Assembly: GCA_033558025.1 (NCBI GenBank)
Contig: JAUCEF010000021.1
Location: 1-29,711, forward strand
From: Phytophthora sp. 'mugwort'
Lineage: Eukaryota; Oomycota; Peronosporomycetes; Peronosporales; Peronosporaceae
Reading direction: 5' to 3'
Length of the DNA stretch: 29,711 nt
Shown: piece by piece, positions 6,222 to 14,559 of the stretch
Position numbering within the stretch: position 1 is the first letter of the stretch
Layout: every line of letters begins with the position of its first letter
Notes under the pieces: generated by a model
Told to the model about the DNA's origin: nothing
Seen by the model: the letters and a program-made list of their open reading frames with translations, nothing else
Database searches by the model: none
Program-made: the position numbers and the translations under genes

Positions 6222-7819
6222 GTATAAATAATAATAAAAGCATTAAGTGGATGCCTTGGCATTAATTTGATTTTTAGGACGTAAAAAATGCGAAAAGTTT
6301 TATTAAATAATATTTTATTTTGAAATAAAAATTTCCTAAAGAAAACTTTTTTTTTGTGAAAATTTTAAAAACAGTGAATTGAAATATCTAAGTAACTGTT
6401 AAAAAAATCAAACGAGATTCCGTTAGTAATGACGAGTGAAAATGGAAATTAGGTTTATAAAAATAAAAAAATATTTGAAAAATTTTGAAAAATTTACTTA
6501 AAAAGGTGAAAGTCCTGTAGAATAATAATTGTTTTTATAATAGTAAAAAGGGTTATGTGTAAGCCTTTTTGAATATTGGGGAACCACCCTCAAAACCTTT
6601 TAAAAATTAATGATCGATAGTGGACAAGTACTGTAAAGGAAAGGTGAAAAAGAACTTTTGAGTTTGAAATAATTCTGAAACTTAATGTTAACAATCAATT
6701 GAAACTTTTTTAAAAAGTAACAGTGTACCTTTTGCATAATGGGCCAGCAAGTTTATTTTTATAGCAAGCTTAATTTAATAAAGTAGGCGTAGATAAATCA
6801 AGTTTTAAAAAGCTTTTTAGTTATATAAATAAGACCCGAAACTGAGTGATCTAACCATGAACAGATTGAAAAATAGGTAAAACTATTTGAAGGATCGAAC
6901 TCACATATGTGGCAAAATATGGAGATGATTTGTGGTTAGGAGTGAAAGGCTAATCAAACTCAGAGATAGCTGGTTTTCCGCGAAATCTATTGAAGTAGAG
7001 CATTTAAAATCTTTTTTTGGGGTAGAGCACTCATTGAGCTAGGGGGTGTAAAAACTTACTGAATTCTTGGAAACTCCGAATACAAAAAAAAGTAATTTAA
7101 ATAGACAGACATTAGGCGCTAAGGTCTTTTGTCAAAAGGGAAACAGCCCAGATTGATCGCTAAGGTCTCTAAATAATATTCTAAGTGAAAAAGGAAGTGA
7201 AAAAATGATTACAACCCATAGGTAGGCTTGGAAGCAGCCATCCTTTAAAGAAAGCGTAATAGCTCATTGGTCTAGTTTTTTTGCGCCTAAAATGTATCGA
7301 GACTTAAGAAATTTACCGAAGCGGCAAGTTTTATTTTTAATAAAACGGTAGCGGAACATTCTGTATGTTAATAAAGATATATTGTGAAATATGTTGAAGA
7401 TATCAGAAAAGAAAATGCTGGCATTAGTAACAAAAAATAACGAATATAAATCGTTATCACCGTAAATCCAAGGGTTTCTATGTTAAGATGTATTACATAG
7501 AGTGAAACGGCCCCTAAGAAAGATTTGACGAAAGCAGATTTTGATGGGATAATTTTTAAATTAAATTTTTTTAAAAAAGTGACAAAAATTTTTAATTTTT
7601 CAGGAAATAGCTTTTTTAATTAAAAACCGTACCCTAAACCGACACAGGTGGATAGGTCGAGTAGACTAAGGTGAATGAGAGAACTATATTGAAGGAACTC
7701 GGCAAAATGACTTTGTAACTTCGGGATAAAAAGTACCTAATTATTTTTAATAATTAGGTGTCACAAAATAGGGGGTTGCGACTGTTTAATAAAAACTTAG
7801 GACTCTGCTAAATGGTAAC

Positions 7820-7857
<38 letters not shown>

Positions 7858-7915
7858 ATTAAAAGGAAATGTTTGCGCATTAAATGGAAGTCCCAGTAAA
7901 CGGCGGCCGTAACTC

Positions 7916-7972
<57 letters not shown>

Positions 7973-8408
7973 TGTAACGACATCCCCGCTGTCTCCAATA
8001 TAGACTCAGTGAATTTGAATTATCCGTGAAGATGCGGATTTTCTATAGTTAGACGGAAAGACCCCGTGAACCTTTACTACATCTTTATATTGTTATTTTA
8101 TCTAATATGTGTAGTATAAGTGGTAATCTTTTAAACCTTTACGCTAGTAAATTGTATAGATATTCTTGAAATACCACTCTTATTAAAATAAATAACTAAT
8201 ATTTTTTAAATAGACATTGTATGGTTGGTAGTTTGACTGGGGCGGTCACCTCCTAAAGAGTAACGGAGGTGTACAAAGGTAAGCTCAAATTGGATAATAT
8301 TATCAATTGTAGAGCATAATGGTAAAAGCTTGCTTGACTGTAAGATAGACATATCAAACAGGGACGAAAGTCGGTCATAGTGATCCGATAATTCTTTGTG
8401 GAAAGATT

Positions 8409-8451
<43 letters not shown>

Positions 8452-8529
8452 GACTCCTAAGAGCTCCTATCGACGGAGTCGTTTGGCACCTCGATGTCGA
8501 CTCATCACATCCTGGAGCTGAAGAAGGTT

Positions 8530-8569
<40 letters not shown>

Positions 8570-8865
8570 TTGGGTTTAGAACGTCGTGAGACAGTTTGGT
8601 TCCTATCTTCTATAGATATTTTGAAAAATGCAAGAATCTAACTCTAGTACGAGAGGACCGAGAAGGGTAAATCTCTGGTGTATCGGTTGTTGAGAGGCAT
8701 AGCCGAGTAGCTAAATTTATTTTGGATAATTACTGAAAGCATCTAAGTAAGAAACCATTCTTAAAAATTTTTCATATAAAAACTGTAAAAGATGATTACA
8801 TTAATAGGTTTTAAGTATAAGTATTGTAAAATATTTAGCTTAAAAATACTAAAAGTTTTAAAAAT
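6222..8865 (+). rRNA. rnl: Mitochondrial large-subunit rRNA
   Basis: The 5' region has AGTGGATGCCTTGGCAT, the universal start of LSU rRNA. Conserved cores follow in order: GACCCGAAACTGAGTGATCT near 6833, GCCCAGATTGATCGCTAAGG near 7147, GGTCCTAAGGTAGCGAAATT near 7920 (domain IV), peptidyl-transferase loop sequences around 8430-8530 (GGATAACAGGCTGAT, GACGGAGTCGTTTGGCACCT), and the sarcin-ricin loop AGTACGAGAGGACCGAGAAG near 8646. Length is about 2.64 kb, so most bacterial-type domains are present. The ends are estimated from alignment to bacterial 23S by eye and may be off by tens of bases. No intron interrupts the conserved cores. Confidence 0.97.
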
Positions 8866-8879
8866 TAAAATATAATTAT

Positions 8880-8951
8880 TTCTTTGTAGCTCAACGGTAG
8901 AGCAAATGGCTGTTAACCATTAGGTTGTAGGTTCAAATCCTATCAAAGAAG
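8880..8951 (+). tRNA. trnN: tRNA-Asn (GUU)
   Basis: Acceptor TTCTTTG pairs with CAAAGAA. The D arm is GCTCAACGGTAGAGC, the anticodon loop CTGTTAA gives GUU, and the T arm is GTAGG-TTCAAAT-CCTAT. It is the first of five tRNAs downstream of rnl. Confidence 0.95.
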
Positions 8952-8963
8952 TTTTATATTTTA

Positions 8964-9052
8964 GGTCGAATAGCCAAGTCAGGTTTAAGGCAGTAGTTTG
9001 CTAAACTATCAGTTAATTTATTAACTCGTGGGTTCAAATCCCACTTCGACTT
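8964..9052 (+). tRNA. trnS: tRNA-Ser (GCU), long variable arm
   Basis: This is a class II tRNA: acceptor GGTCGAA with TTCGACT (G-U first pair), anticodon stem AGTTT/AAACT with GCU, a long variable arm (AGTTAATTTATTAACT, self-complementary), and T arm GTGGG-TTCAAAT-CCCAC. It reads AGU/AGC codons. Confidence 0.93.
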
Positions 9053-9076
9053 ATTTTATTAATAAAGTATTAATAA

Positions 9077-9148
9077 GATGATGTAGTTTAATGGTAGAGC
9101 GTGGGAATCATAATCCTAATGTTGTAGGTTCAAATCCTACCATCATTA
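9077..9148 (+). tRNA. trnI: tRNA with CAU anticodon (Ile-CAU or elongator Met)
   Basis: Acceptor GATGATG pairs with CATCATT, the anticodon stem is TGGGA/TCCTA with loop ATCATAA, and the T arm is GTAGG-TTCAAAT-CCTAC. The loop has an unusual A at position 32. AUA codons are abundant in these genes and the other Ile tRNA has GAU, so an Ile tRNA with a lysidine-type C34 is expected; this or the tRNA at 1670 fills that role. The symbol is tentative. Confidence 0.8.
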
Positions 9149-9160
9149 ATTATCTTTAAA

Positions 9161-9235
9161 CGGAAGGTAGCATAGTCTGGCTAATGCGTCTGTTTTGGGA
9201 ACAGAAGATCAAAGGTTCAAATCCTTTTCTTCCGA
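9161..9235 (+). tRNA. trnP: tRNA-Pro (UGG)
   Basis: Acceptor CGGAAGG pairs with TCTTCCG. The anticodon stem TCTGT/ACAGA encloses loop TTTGGGA (UGG), and the T arm is AAAGG-TTCAAAT-CCTTT. Confidence 0.95.
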
Positions 9236-9253
9236 AAAAGGAAGAAAATATAA

Positions 9254-9325
9254 GATGAGATAGAGTAATAGGTAACTTATCAGGCTCATAATCTGAAGAT
9301 GTAGGTTCAAATCCTACTCTCATCA
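9254..9325 (+). tRNA. trnfM: tRNA-fMet (CAU), initiator
   Basis: Acceptor GATGAGA pairs perfectly with TCTCATC. The stretch TAGAGTAATAGGTAACTT, then CAGGCTCATAATCTGAAG, closely matches organellar initiator tRNAs in the D arm and anticodon arm. The bacterial initiator hallmark, an unpaired first acceptor position, is absent because G1 pairs with C72. It lies 22 bases before rpl14. Confidence 0.87.
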
Positions 9326-9347
9326 TTTTAAAATTAATATATAATTT

Positions 9348-9719
9348 ATGATTCAAATTCAAACTAAATTAAAAGTAAATGATAATAGTGGTATTAAAAT
9401 AGGACAATGTATAAAAATTTATAAAAAAAAAATTGGAAAAATTGGGGATACAATTTTAATTTCTGCTAAAAAATTACGTTTAAATCAAAAAAAAAAAATT
9501 AAAATAATTAAAGGAGATTTATTTAAAGCTTTAATTATACATACAACATATCAAAAAAAAAGTACAATAGGTAATATAATAAAATTTGATAAAAATTGTA
9601 TAATTATTTTAAATAATCAAAATAAACCCCTAGGAACACGTATATTTGGTCCGATTACTTCTGAATTTCGGAAGAAAAAAAATTTCAAAATATTAGCATT
9701 AGCTTCAAATATTTTATAA
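9348..9719 (+). CDS. rpl14: Ribosomal protein L14
   Basis: Large-subunit protein L14, 123 residues (bacterial 122). It begins MIQIQTKLKVNDNSGIKI, the L14 start (MIQxxTxLxVxDNSGa). Further motifs are IGDTILISAKK, KGDLFKALIIHTTYQKK (kGdvxkAvIVrtkk), IKFDKNCIIILNNQNKPLGT then RIFGPITSEFR (F.dNAxVixnxxxxPxGTRIfGPvxxELR). It is intact. With rpl5 it forms an spc-operon pair that has moved away from rpl16 and rps14. Confidence 0.96.
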   Translation: MIQIQTKLKVNDNSGIKIGQCIKIYKKKIGKIGDTILISAKKLRLNQKKKIKIIKGDLFKALIIHTTYQKKSTIGNIIKFDKNCIIILNNQNKPLGTRIFGPITSEFRKKKNFKILALASNIL

Positions 9720-9725
9720 AAATAT

Positions 9726-10253
9726 ATGAAAAAAAATTTACAAATCCATTATCAAAATATTACTATATACGATCTTTTAACAAAATTAAATTTTAAAAAT
9801 ATATTTGAAATACCTAAAATAAGTAAAATATGTTTAAATATTGGTTTTAAAAACGCTAATATTGAAAAAAAAAAATTAATTAATATAATTTTACTTTTAA
9901 AATTAATAACAAATCAAAAACCTATAATAACAAAATCAAAAAAAAATAATATTTTTTTAAAAATCAAAAAAAATTCAATTATAGGTTGTAAAATAACTTT
10001 AAGAAAAAAAAATATTTTTAATTTTTTAGAAAAAATTTTGATTTTTCTTTTTCAAAATTTAACTAAAATAAATTTTAATTTTAAAAATCAAAATATTTTA
10101 AATTTTCAAATTCGAAATATTTTAGATTTTTTTGAATTAAAAACTGAATTTTTAAAATTCAAAGATATACCTCCAATAGATGTTTCTATTCATACAAATG
10201 CAAAAAATCATTATGAATTATTTTTATTATTAAATTCACTATTTTTATTATAA
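9726..10253 (+). CDS. rpl5: Ribosomal protein L5
   Basis: Large-subunit protein L5, 175 residues (bacterial about 179). Motifs are PKISKICLNIGFKNANI (L5: PkvxKIvxNmGxgxa), TNQKPIITKSKKN (tGQkPvxTkAkk), NSIIGCKITLRKKNIFNFLE (G.xvTLRgxxMyxFLd) and the C-terminal DIPPIDVSIHTNAKN, equivalent to GMdixIvTTAkt. It begins 6 bases after rpl14 and precedes trnG(GCC). It is intact despite many A runs. Confidence 0.93.
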   Translation: MKKNLQIHYQNITIYDLLTKLNFKNIFEIPKISKICLNIGFKNANIEKKKLINIILLLKLITNQKPIITKSKKNNIFLKIKKNSIIGCKITLRKKNIFNFLEKILIFLFQNLTKINFNFKNQNILNFQIRNILDFFELKTEFLKFKDIPPIDVSIHTNAKNHYELFLLLNSLFLL

Positions 10254-10266
10254 AAATAATTTATTA

Positions 10267-10338
10267 GCAAAAATAGCTCAATGGTAGAGTATAACCTTGC
10301 CAAGGTTAATGTTGAGGGTTCAAATCCCTTTTTTTGCT
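10267..10338 (+). tRNA. trnG: tRNA-Gly (GCC)
   Basis: Acceptor GCAAAAA pairs with TTTTTGC. The anticodon stem TAACC/GGTTA encloses loop TTGCCAA (GCC), and the T arm is GAGGG-TTCAAAT-CCCTT. A second Gly tRNA (UCC) lies at 11031. A bulged hairpin (TACCCAAA with TTTGGTA, 10354-10375) follows this tRNA. Confidence 0.93.
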
Positions 10339-10438
10339 TAATTCAAATAAATGTACCCAAAGGCAGTATTTGGTATTTCCATTTTTTAATTAGGGAATAA
10401 TATTAGTATTGACATTTATTTACTTCTTTATAAAAATT

Positions 10439-10969
10439 ATGATTTTTTTTAACATTATTAAAAGGATATTTTTTGCTTATAATCTATATAAAATTATACA
10501 AGATATATTAAAAATACATCCTAAATTTTTTCAAAATATTTTTAAATTTATTTTAATTCTTTTACCTCTTGAAATAACTTTATTAGAAGATTTTATAGAT
10601 TTAGAGACTGAGGCTGAGGAAGCTGCTTTAAAAAAAGAAGAAAAACCTAAAAGTATTTTAAAAAGAATTGACGATAATATGCCAACTATTTTCGTTTTTT
10701 TTTTTTTATCTTTTTTGTTTTATTTATTTCTAGATGCTTTTTTTTTTGATAGCGACAATTTCCCAAGCGATTTTCCTAGTAATTTTTCAACTGATTTAAA
10801 TTTTGATTCAGATAGTGACTCTTTACCAAAACCACCAAAAAGAAAAATTACAAGATCTGGAAATCCTCTGAATCTATATAGATATTTTCATTATTTAGAT
10901 GTTGAAACAGGTGAACGTATAGATGATATCGATCGATTAGATCCTGATACTTATGAAATAGTGGATTAA
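10439..10969 (+). CDS. Orphan membrane ORF, 176 codons
   Basis: I do not recognise this protein. From the ATG at 10439 it has a hydrophobic N-terminal stretch (about residues 20-50), a short acidic segment (LEDFIDLETEAEEAALKKEE), a strong membrane helix (FVFFFLSFLFYLFLDAFFF) and an acidic Ser/Asp/Pro tail containing SDFPSNFSTDLNFDSDSDS and a final Asp-rich stretch (DDIDRLDPDTYEIVD). An upstream TTG at 10409 in frame is another possible start. The ORF is less Lys/Asn-rich than its neighbours and uses more C-containing codons. It lies between two Gly tRNAs, and a hairpin begins at its last codons. It vaguely resembles the ORF at 16490 (one helix followed by SDFP). An expressed fast-evolving gene or a plasmid-derived ORF are both possible. 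Confidence 0.6.
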   Translation: MIFFNIIKRIFFAYNLYKIIQDILKIHPKFFQNIFKFILILLPLEITLLEDFIDLETEAEEAALKKEEKPKSILKRIDDNMPTIFVFFFLSFLFYLFLDAFFFDSDNFPSDFPSNFSTDLNFDSDSDSLPKPPKRKITRSGNPLNLYRYFHYLDVETGERIDDIDRLDPDTYEIVD

Positions 10970-10980
10970 TTTATTCCACT
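10960..10980 (+). terminator. Hairpin over the stop of the orphan ORF, followed by a T tract
   Basis: AGTGGA and TCCACT pair around a 9-base loop that includes the TAA stop. TTTTCTTTTTT follows, giving the look of an intrinsic terminator. In mitochondria it could instead be a 3'-end stabilising or processing structure. Confidence 0.5.
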
Positions 10981-11030
10981 TTTTCTTTTTTAAAACAATA
11001 ATAAACATTTTTTAAACAATAAAAATATAC

Positions 11031-11102
11031 GTGATTATAGATTAATTGGTAAATCCTTTATCTTCCAAGTAAATATTATGGGTTCAAATCCCATTAATCA
11101 CA
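11031..11102 (+). tRNA. trnG: tRNA-Gly (UCC)
   Basis: Acceptor GTGATTA pairs perfectly with TAATCAC. The anticodon loop CTTCCAA gives UCC, and the T arm is ATGGG-TTCAAAT-CCCAT. The anticodon stem TTTAT/GTAAA has one U-G pair. It can in principle read all four GGN codons, so the separate GCC tRNA at 10267 is partly redundant. Confidence 0.92.
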
Positions 11103-11119
11103 TATTTAAAATATCTTTA

Positions 11120-11203
11120 GGAGAAATGGCTGAGTGGTTAAAAGCGGCAGACTGTAAATTTGTTGAAATATTTTCTACGTAGGTTCAAATCCTACTTTCT
11201 CCA
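11120..11203 (+). tRNA. trnY: tRNA-Tyr (GUA), long variable arm
   Basis: Acceptor GGAGAAA pairs with TTTCTCC. The anticodon loop CTGTAAA gives GUA. A class II variable arm lies around GTTGAAATATTTTCTAC, and the T arm is GTAGG-TTCAAAT-CCTAC. A long variable arm in tRNA-Tyr is the bacterial/organellar form. Confidence 0.94.
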
Positions 11204-11565
11204 ATAAAGATCTAAAAAAAAAAAAGGATAAACAAATTAAAAAAAGGATAAAAAGATAAAATATCTTTAAATAGTTAAGTTAAAAAGATATTTATCTTTT
11301 CAACAAAAAATTCAAAAACATATTTAGGGGGGGATCCTTTTCAAAAAATAATATTTTTTTTTCGTGATACAAAGAAATTTTTATTAATAACTAATTGAAT
11401 TTTTAAAAATTAAAAAATTTTAATCCTTTAAGACAATATAAGACAATATAAGACAATATAAGACAATATAAGACAATATAAGACAAAAATTAATATAAGA
11501 ATGTTATAATATTAAATTTTTAAATATTTGTTATTTTAAAAATTAATATTAAATAATTAATATAA
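11204..11565 (+). other. Noncoding region upstream of rns
   Basis: No gene is visible in these 362 bases. The region contains direct repeats of AAAAAGGATAAA (around 11220 and 11242), two related palindromic segments (AAAAGATAAAATATCTTT and AAAAAGATATTTATCTTTT, 11250-11300), an unusual G7 run followed by GATCC (11327-11337), and the 10-bp tandem array at 11431-11486. This density of repeats just before the small rRNA makes it a candidate transcription or replication control region. Confidence 0.6.
11431..11486 (+). repeat. 10-bp tandem repeat upstream of rns
   Basis: AGACAATATA occurs five times in perfect tandem (11431-11480), followed by a partial copy AGACAA. The identical copies indicate a young or actively homogenised array. 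It lies about 80 bases before the rns 5' end. It is too short and lacks spacers for a CRISPR. Confidence 0.95.
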
Positions 11566-12427
11566 AACTTAAATAGAGTTTGATCCTGGCTCAGAATAAA
11601 TGCTATCGGTATGCTTAACACATGCAAGTTGAATGTTTTTAAAACATAGCGAACGGGTGAGTAACACGTGAATTATCTACCTTTTAATTCAGAATAATTA
11701 TTTTTATAAAAATACTGAATAAATTAATTAAAGTTTTTAACGTTAAAAGATGAGTTTGCGCAAGATTATGGTAGTTGGTAGTTTAATAGACAACCAAGCC
11801 TATTATCTTTAGCTGGTTTGAAAGAATGATCAGCCACATTGGGACTGAGACACGGCCCAAACTTTTTTAAAGGCAGCAGTGGGGAATTTTGGACAATGAG
11901 CGGAAGCTTGATCCAGCAATACCGAGTGGGTGATGACGGCTAATTAGGTTGTAAAGCTCTTTCATTAAGGAGGAAAATGACAGTACTTAAAAAAGAAGTT
12001 CCGGCTAATACCCGTGCCAGCAGCCGCGGTAATACGGGAGGAGCGAGCATTATTCGGGATGATTAGGCGTAAAGGGTTTGTAGGTAGTTTTTTAAGTTGA
12101 AAGAAACAAATTAAAGCTCAACTTTATACATTTTTTCAAAACTGATAAACTGGAGTATAAATAGAGGATAATGGAATTTCTATTGGAGTGATAAAATACG
12201 TTGATAATAGAAGGAAGACCTATGGCGAAGGCAATTATCTGGGTATATACTGACACTGAGAAACGAAAGCTTGGGTAGCGAACGGGATTAGAGACCCCGG
12301 TAGTCCATGCTGTAAACGATGAGTGCTAATATTTAGAATTTTTAGATATAACAGCTAACGCGTTAAGCACTACCGCCTGAAAAGTATAATCGCAAGATTG
12401 AAATTCAAAGGAATTGACGGGAGTCTA

Positions 12428-12459
<32 letters not shown>

Positions 12460-13070
12460 AATACGCGCAGAACCTTACCAACTCTTGCTAATTTTTATTT
12501 AAAATTTTTATATAAAAAACAGGTGTTGCATGGCTGTCGTCAGCTCGTGTTGTGAAATGTTTGGTTAAATCCTTTAACGAGCGCAACCCCTATGATTAGT
12601 TACTAATTTATTATAAATAGATAAAAGTACTCTAATGAAAAAATTAATGATAGGTTAATGGAAGGTGGGGATGACGTCAAGTCTTCATGGCCCTTATGAG
12701 TTGGGCTACACACGTGCTACAATGATAATTACAATGAGAAGCAATAATGATATAAGTTGGAGCAAATCTTCAAAAATTATCTTAGTTCGAATTAAGGGCT
12801 GAAACTCGCCCTTATGAAGTTGGAATCGCTAGTAATCGCAGAACAGCATGCTGCGGTGAATATGTTACTGGACTTTGTACACACCGCCCGTCACATCAGG
12901 GAAGTTGATTGTTTTTAAAATAATTTTTAATTCTTTTATAAAATTTAATAATTATTTAAATAAAATAATTTAAAATTTTTATAAAATAAATTATAATTCC
13001 TAAAAAGTGGTTAGTAACTTTGATGAAGTCGTAACAAGGTAGTCGTAGGGGAACCTGTGTCTGGAAGAGA
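11566..13070 (+). rRNA. rns: Mitochondrial small-subunit rRNA
   Basis: The 5' end has AGAGTTTGATCCTGGCTCAG. Universal cores follow: CGTGCCAGCAGCCGCGGTAA (530 loop, about 12015), ATTAGAGACCCCGGTAGTCC near 12288, AAAGGAATTGACGGGAG near 12407, CAACGAGCGCAACCC-type sequence near 12577, and TACACACCGCCCGTCA near 12878. The 3' end has GTCGTAACAAGGTAGTCGTA near 13029, then GGGGAACCTGTGTCTGGAAG. Length is about 1.5 kb, so it is full bacterial type with AT-rich variable helices (for example 12915-13010). The 3' tail reads TCTGGAAGAGATCTTT rather than GGATCACCTCC, so no anti-Shine-Dalgarno is present. Ends are estimates. Confidence 0.97.
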
Positions 13071-13105
13071 TCTTTAAGCATTCTTAAATTAAAATTAAAA
13101 GTCTT

Positions 13106-13177
13106 AGGAAAATAGTTTAATTGGTAAAATCATAGTCTCCAAAATTATTGTTATGGGTTCAAGTCCCATTTTTCCTG
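13106..13177 (+). tRNA. trnW: tRNA-Trp (CCA)
   Basis: Acceptor AGGAAAA pairs with TTTTCCT and discriminator G. The anticodon stem ATAGT/ATTAT encloses loop CTCCAAA (CCA), and the T arm is ATGGG-TTCAAGT-CCCAT. The CCA anticodon, together with TGG-only Trp codons in cox1 and cox2, supports the standard code for UGA. Confidence 0.95.
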
Positions 13178-13318
13178 TTTATTATAAAATATTATAAATC
13201 AAAAAAATTTTATAATATCTGAAATTAATTAAATTCAAGTTATAAAAATAAAATTTTATTTAAAATACTTTTTAATCAAAGGGAATTTAAATTTAGATTT
13301 ATAATATTTTATAATAAA
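13178..13318 (+). repeat. Perfect 23-bp inverted repeat just after trnW
   Basis: Arm 1 is 13178-13200 and arm 2 is 13296-13318. They are exact reverse complements over 23 bases (arm 1 starts TTTATTATAAAATATTATAA; arm 2 starts GATTTATAATATTTTATAAT). The spacer is 95 bases. The arm begins directly after the trnW discriminator base, so the structure may define the end of the rns-trnW transcript. Confidence 0.9.
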
Positions 13319-13693
13319 TATAGTTTTATATGTTTAAAATAAAAATATTATTATAAATATTCAATTTTAAAATTACTCCATTATTCCTAAAAAAATATTC
13401 ATAAACAGATTAATTAATGTTTATATTAAGAAAACATTCTCAATATTAAATAATTTTAATTTATTAGTTAATATTATTGATTAATCGTTAAATGAATACT
13501 CTTTAAATAATTATTATTTCATTTTTATTATATTCTACATTAATATTTATTATTGTATATAAAAACATTTTAAAAATAATATGATTATTTAATATAAATT
13601 ATTTTAATTTTTAAAAAATTTTATATTCTTTAAGAAAAAAAAAAAATAATTCAATTATTTTTACAATATAAATAATAAAATTTATATTTTTTC

Positions 13694-13711
13694 TTGAATA
13701 TTAATATTCAA
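13694..13711 (+). repeat. 18-bp perfect palindrome upstream of cox2
   Basis: TTGAATATTAATATTCAA equals its own reverse complement. It lies 58 bases before the cox2 ATG and could be a cruciform or a dyad site. Confidence 0.8.
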
Positions 13712-13769
13712 AAACTCTTAATTTTGTATATATTAAAAATTAAATAAAATAATAAATTTCAAGTATATT

Positions 13770-14546
13770 ATGACAATAATAAATTATATAAATAATCAAT
13801 TCACTTTTTTAGATATGGCTGAACCTTGGCAATTAGGTTTTCAAGATCCAGCAACACCTGTTATGGAAGGTATTATTAATTTTCATCATGATTTAATGTT
13901 TTTTTTAATTATGATTACTGTATTTGTTTGTTGGATGTTATTTAGAGTTATTACTCTTTTTGATGAAAAAAAAAATAAAATTCCAGCAACAATTGTACAT
14001 GGTGCTACTATTGAAATTATTTGGACTTCTATTCCAGCCTTAATTTTATTAACGGTAGCTATTCCATCTTTTGCTTTATTATATTCAATGGATGAAGTAA
14101 TTGATCCTATTATTACTTTAAAAGTAATTGGTAGTCAATGGTATTGGAGTTATGAATATTCAGATAATTTAGAATTTTCTGATGAACCTTTAATTTTTGA
14201 TAGTTATATGATTCAAGAAGATGATTTAGCAATAGGTCAATTTAGAATTTTAGAAGTTGATAATCGTGTGGTTGTTCCAACTAATAGTCATATTCGAGTA
14301 TTAATTACTGCTTCAGATGTTTTACATTCATGGGCAATACCTTCATTAGGTATAAAATTAGATGCTTGTCCTGGTCGTTTAAATCAAACATCAATGTTTA
14401 TTAAACGTGAAGGTGTTTTTTATGGACAATGTAGTGAAATTTGTGGAGTAAATCATGGATTTATGCCTATTGTTGTAGAAGCTGTTTCATTAGAAGATTA
14501 TTTAATTTGGTTAAAAAATAAAATCAATTTTGATTTTAATATATAA
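13770..14546 (+). CDS. cox2: Cytochrome c oxidase subunit 2
   Basis: The complex IV subunit that receives electrons from cytochrome c through the CuA centre. It has 258 residues with no transit extension. Two membrane helices lie near residues 25-55 and 70-95, followed by the intermembrane cupredoxin domain. The CuA ligands are visible: [18 protein letters not shown] with the His ligand, then [16 protein letters not shown] containing both Cys, Glu, His and Met. The aromatic electron-entry patch [12 protein letters not shown] is present. The gene is unsplit and intact, in contrast to the frameshifted genes elsewhere. A 32-codon ORF and cox1 follow on the same strand. Confidence 0.98.
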   Translation: MTIINYINNQFTFLDMAEPWQLGFQDPATPVMEGIINFHHDLMFFLIMITVFVCWMLFRVITLFDEKKNKIPATIVHGATIEIIWTSIPALILLTVAIPSFALLYSMDEVIDPIITLKVIGSQWYWSYEYSDNLEFSDEPLIFDSYMIQEDDLAIGQFRILEVDNRVVVPTNSHIRVLITASDVLHSWAIPSLGIKLDACPGRLNQTSMFIKREGVFYGQCSEICGVNHGFMPIVVEAVSLEDYLIWLKNKINFDFNI

Positions 14547-14559
14547 TTAAAAAATTTTT

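Larger units (their letters stand above)
13178..13769 (+). other. Noncoding region between trnW and cox2
   Basis: These 592 bases are almost pure A/T with no recognisable gene or tRNA. They contain the 23-bp inverted repeat at the left end and an 18-bp palindrome at 13694-13711 near cox2. No other structure was found by eye. The region may hold promoter elements for the cox2-cox1 unit, but no motif can be named. Confidence 0.6.

Noticed and set aside
9156..9362. Minus-strand open frame across trnP and trnfM
   Set aside because: It is antisense to two well-folded tRNAs and translates their conserved arms.
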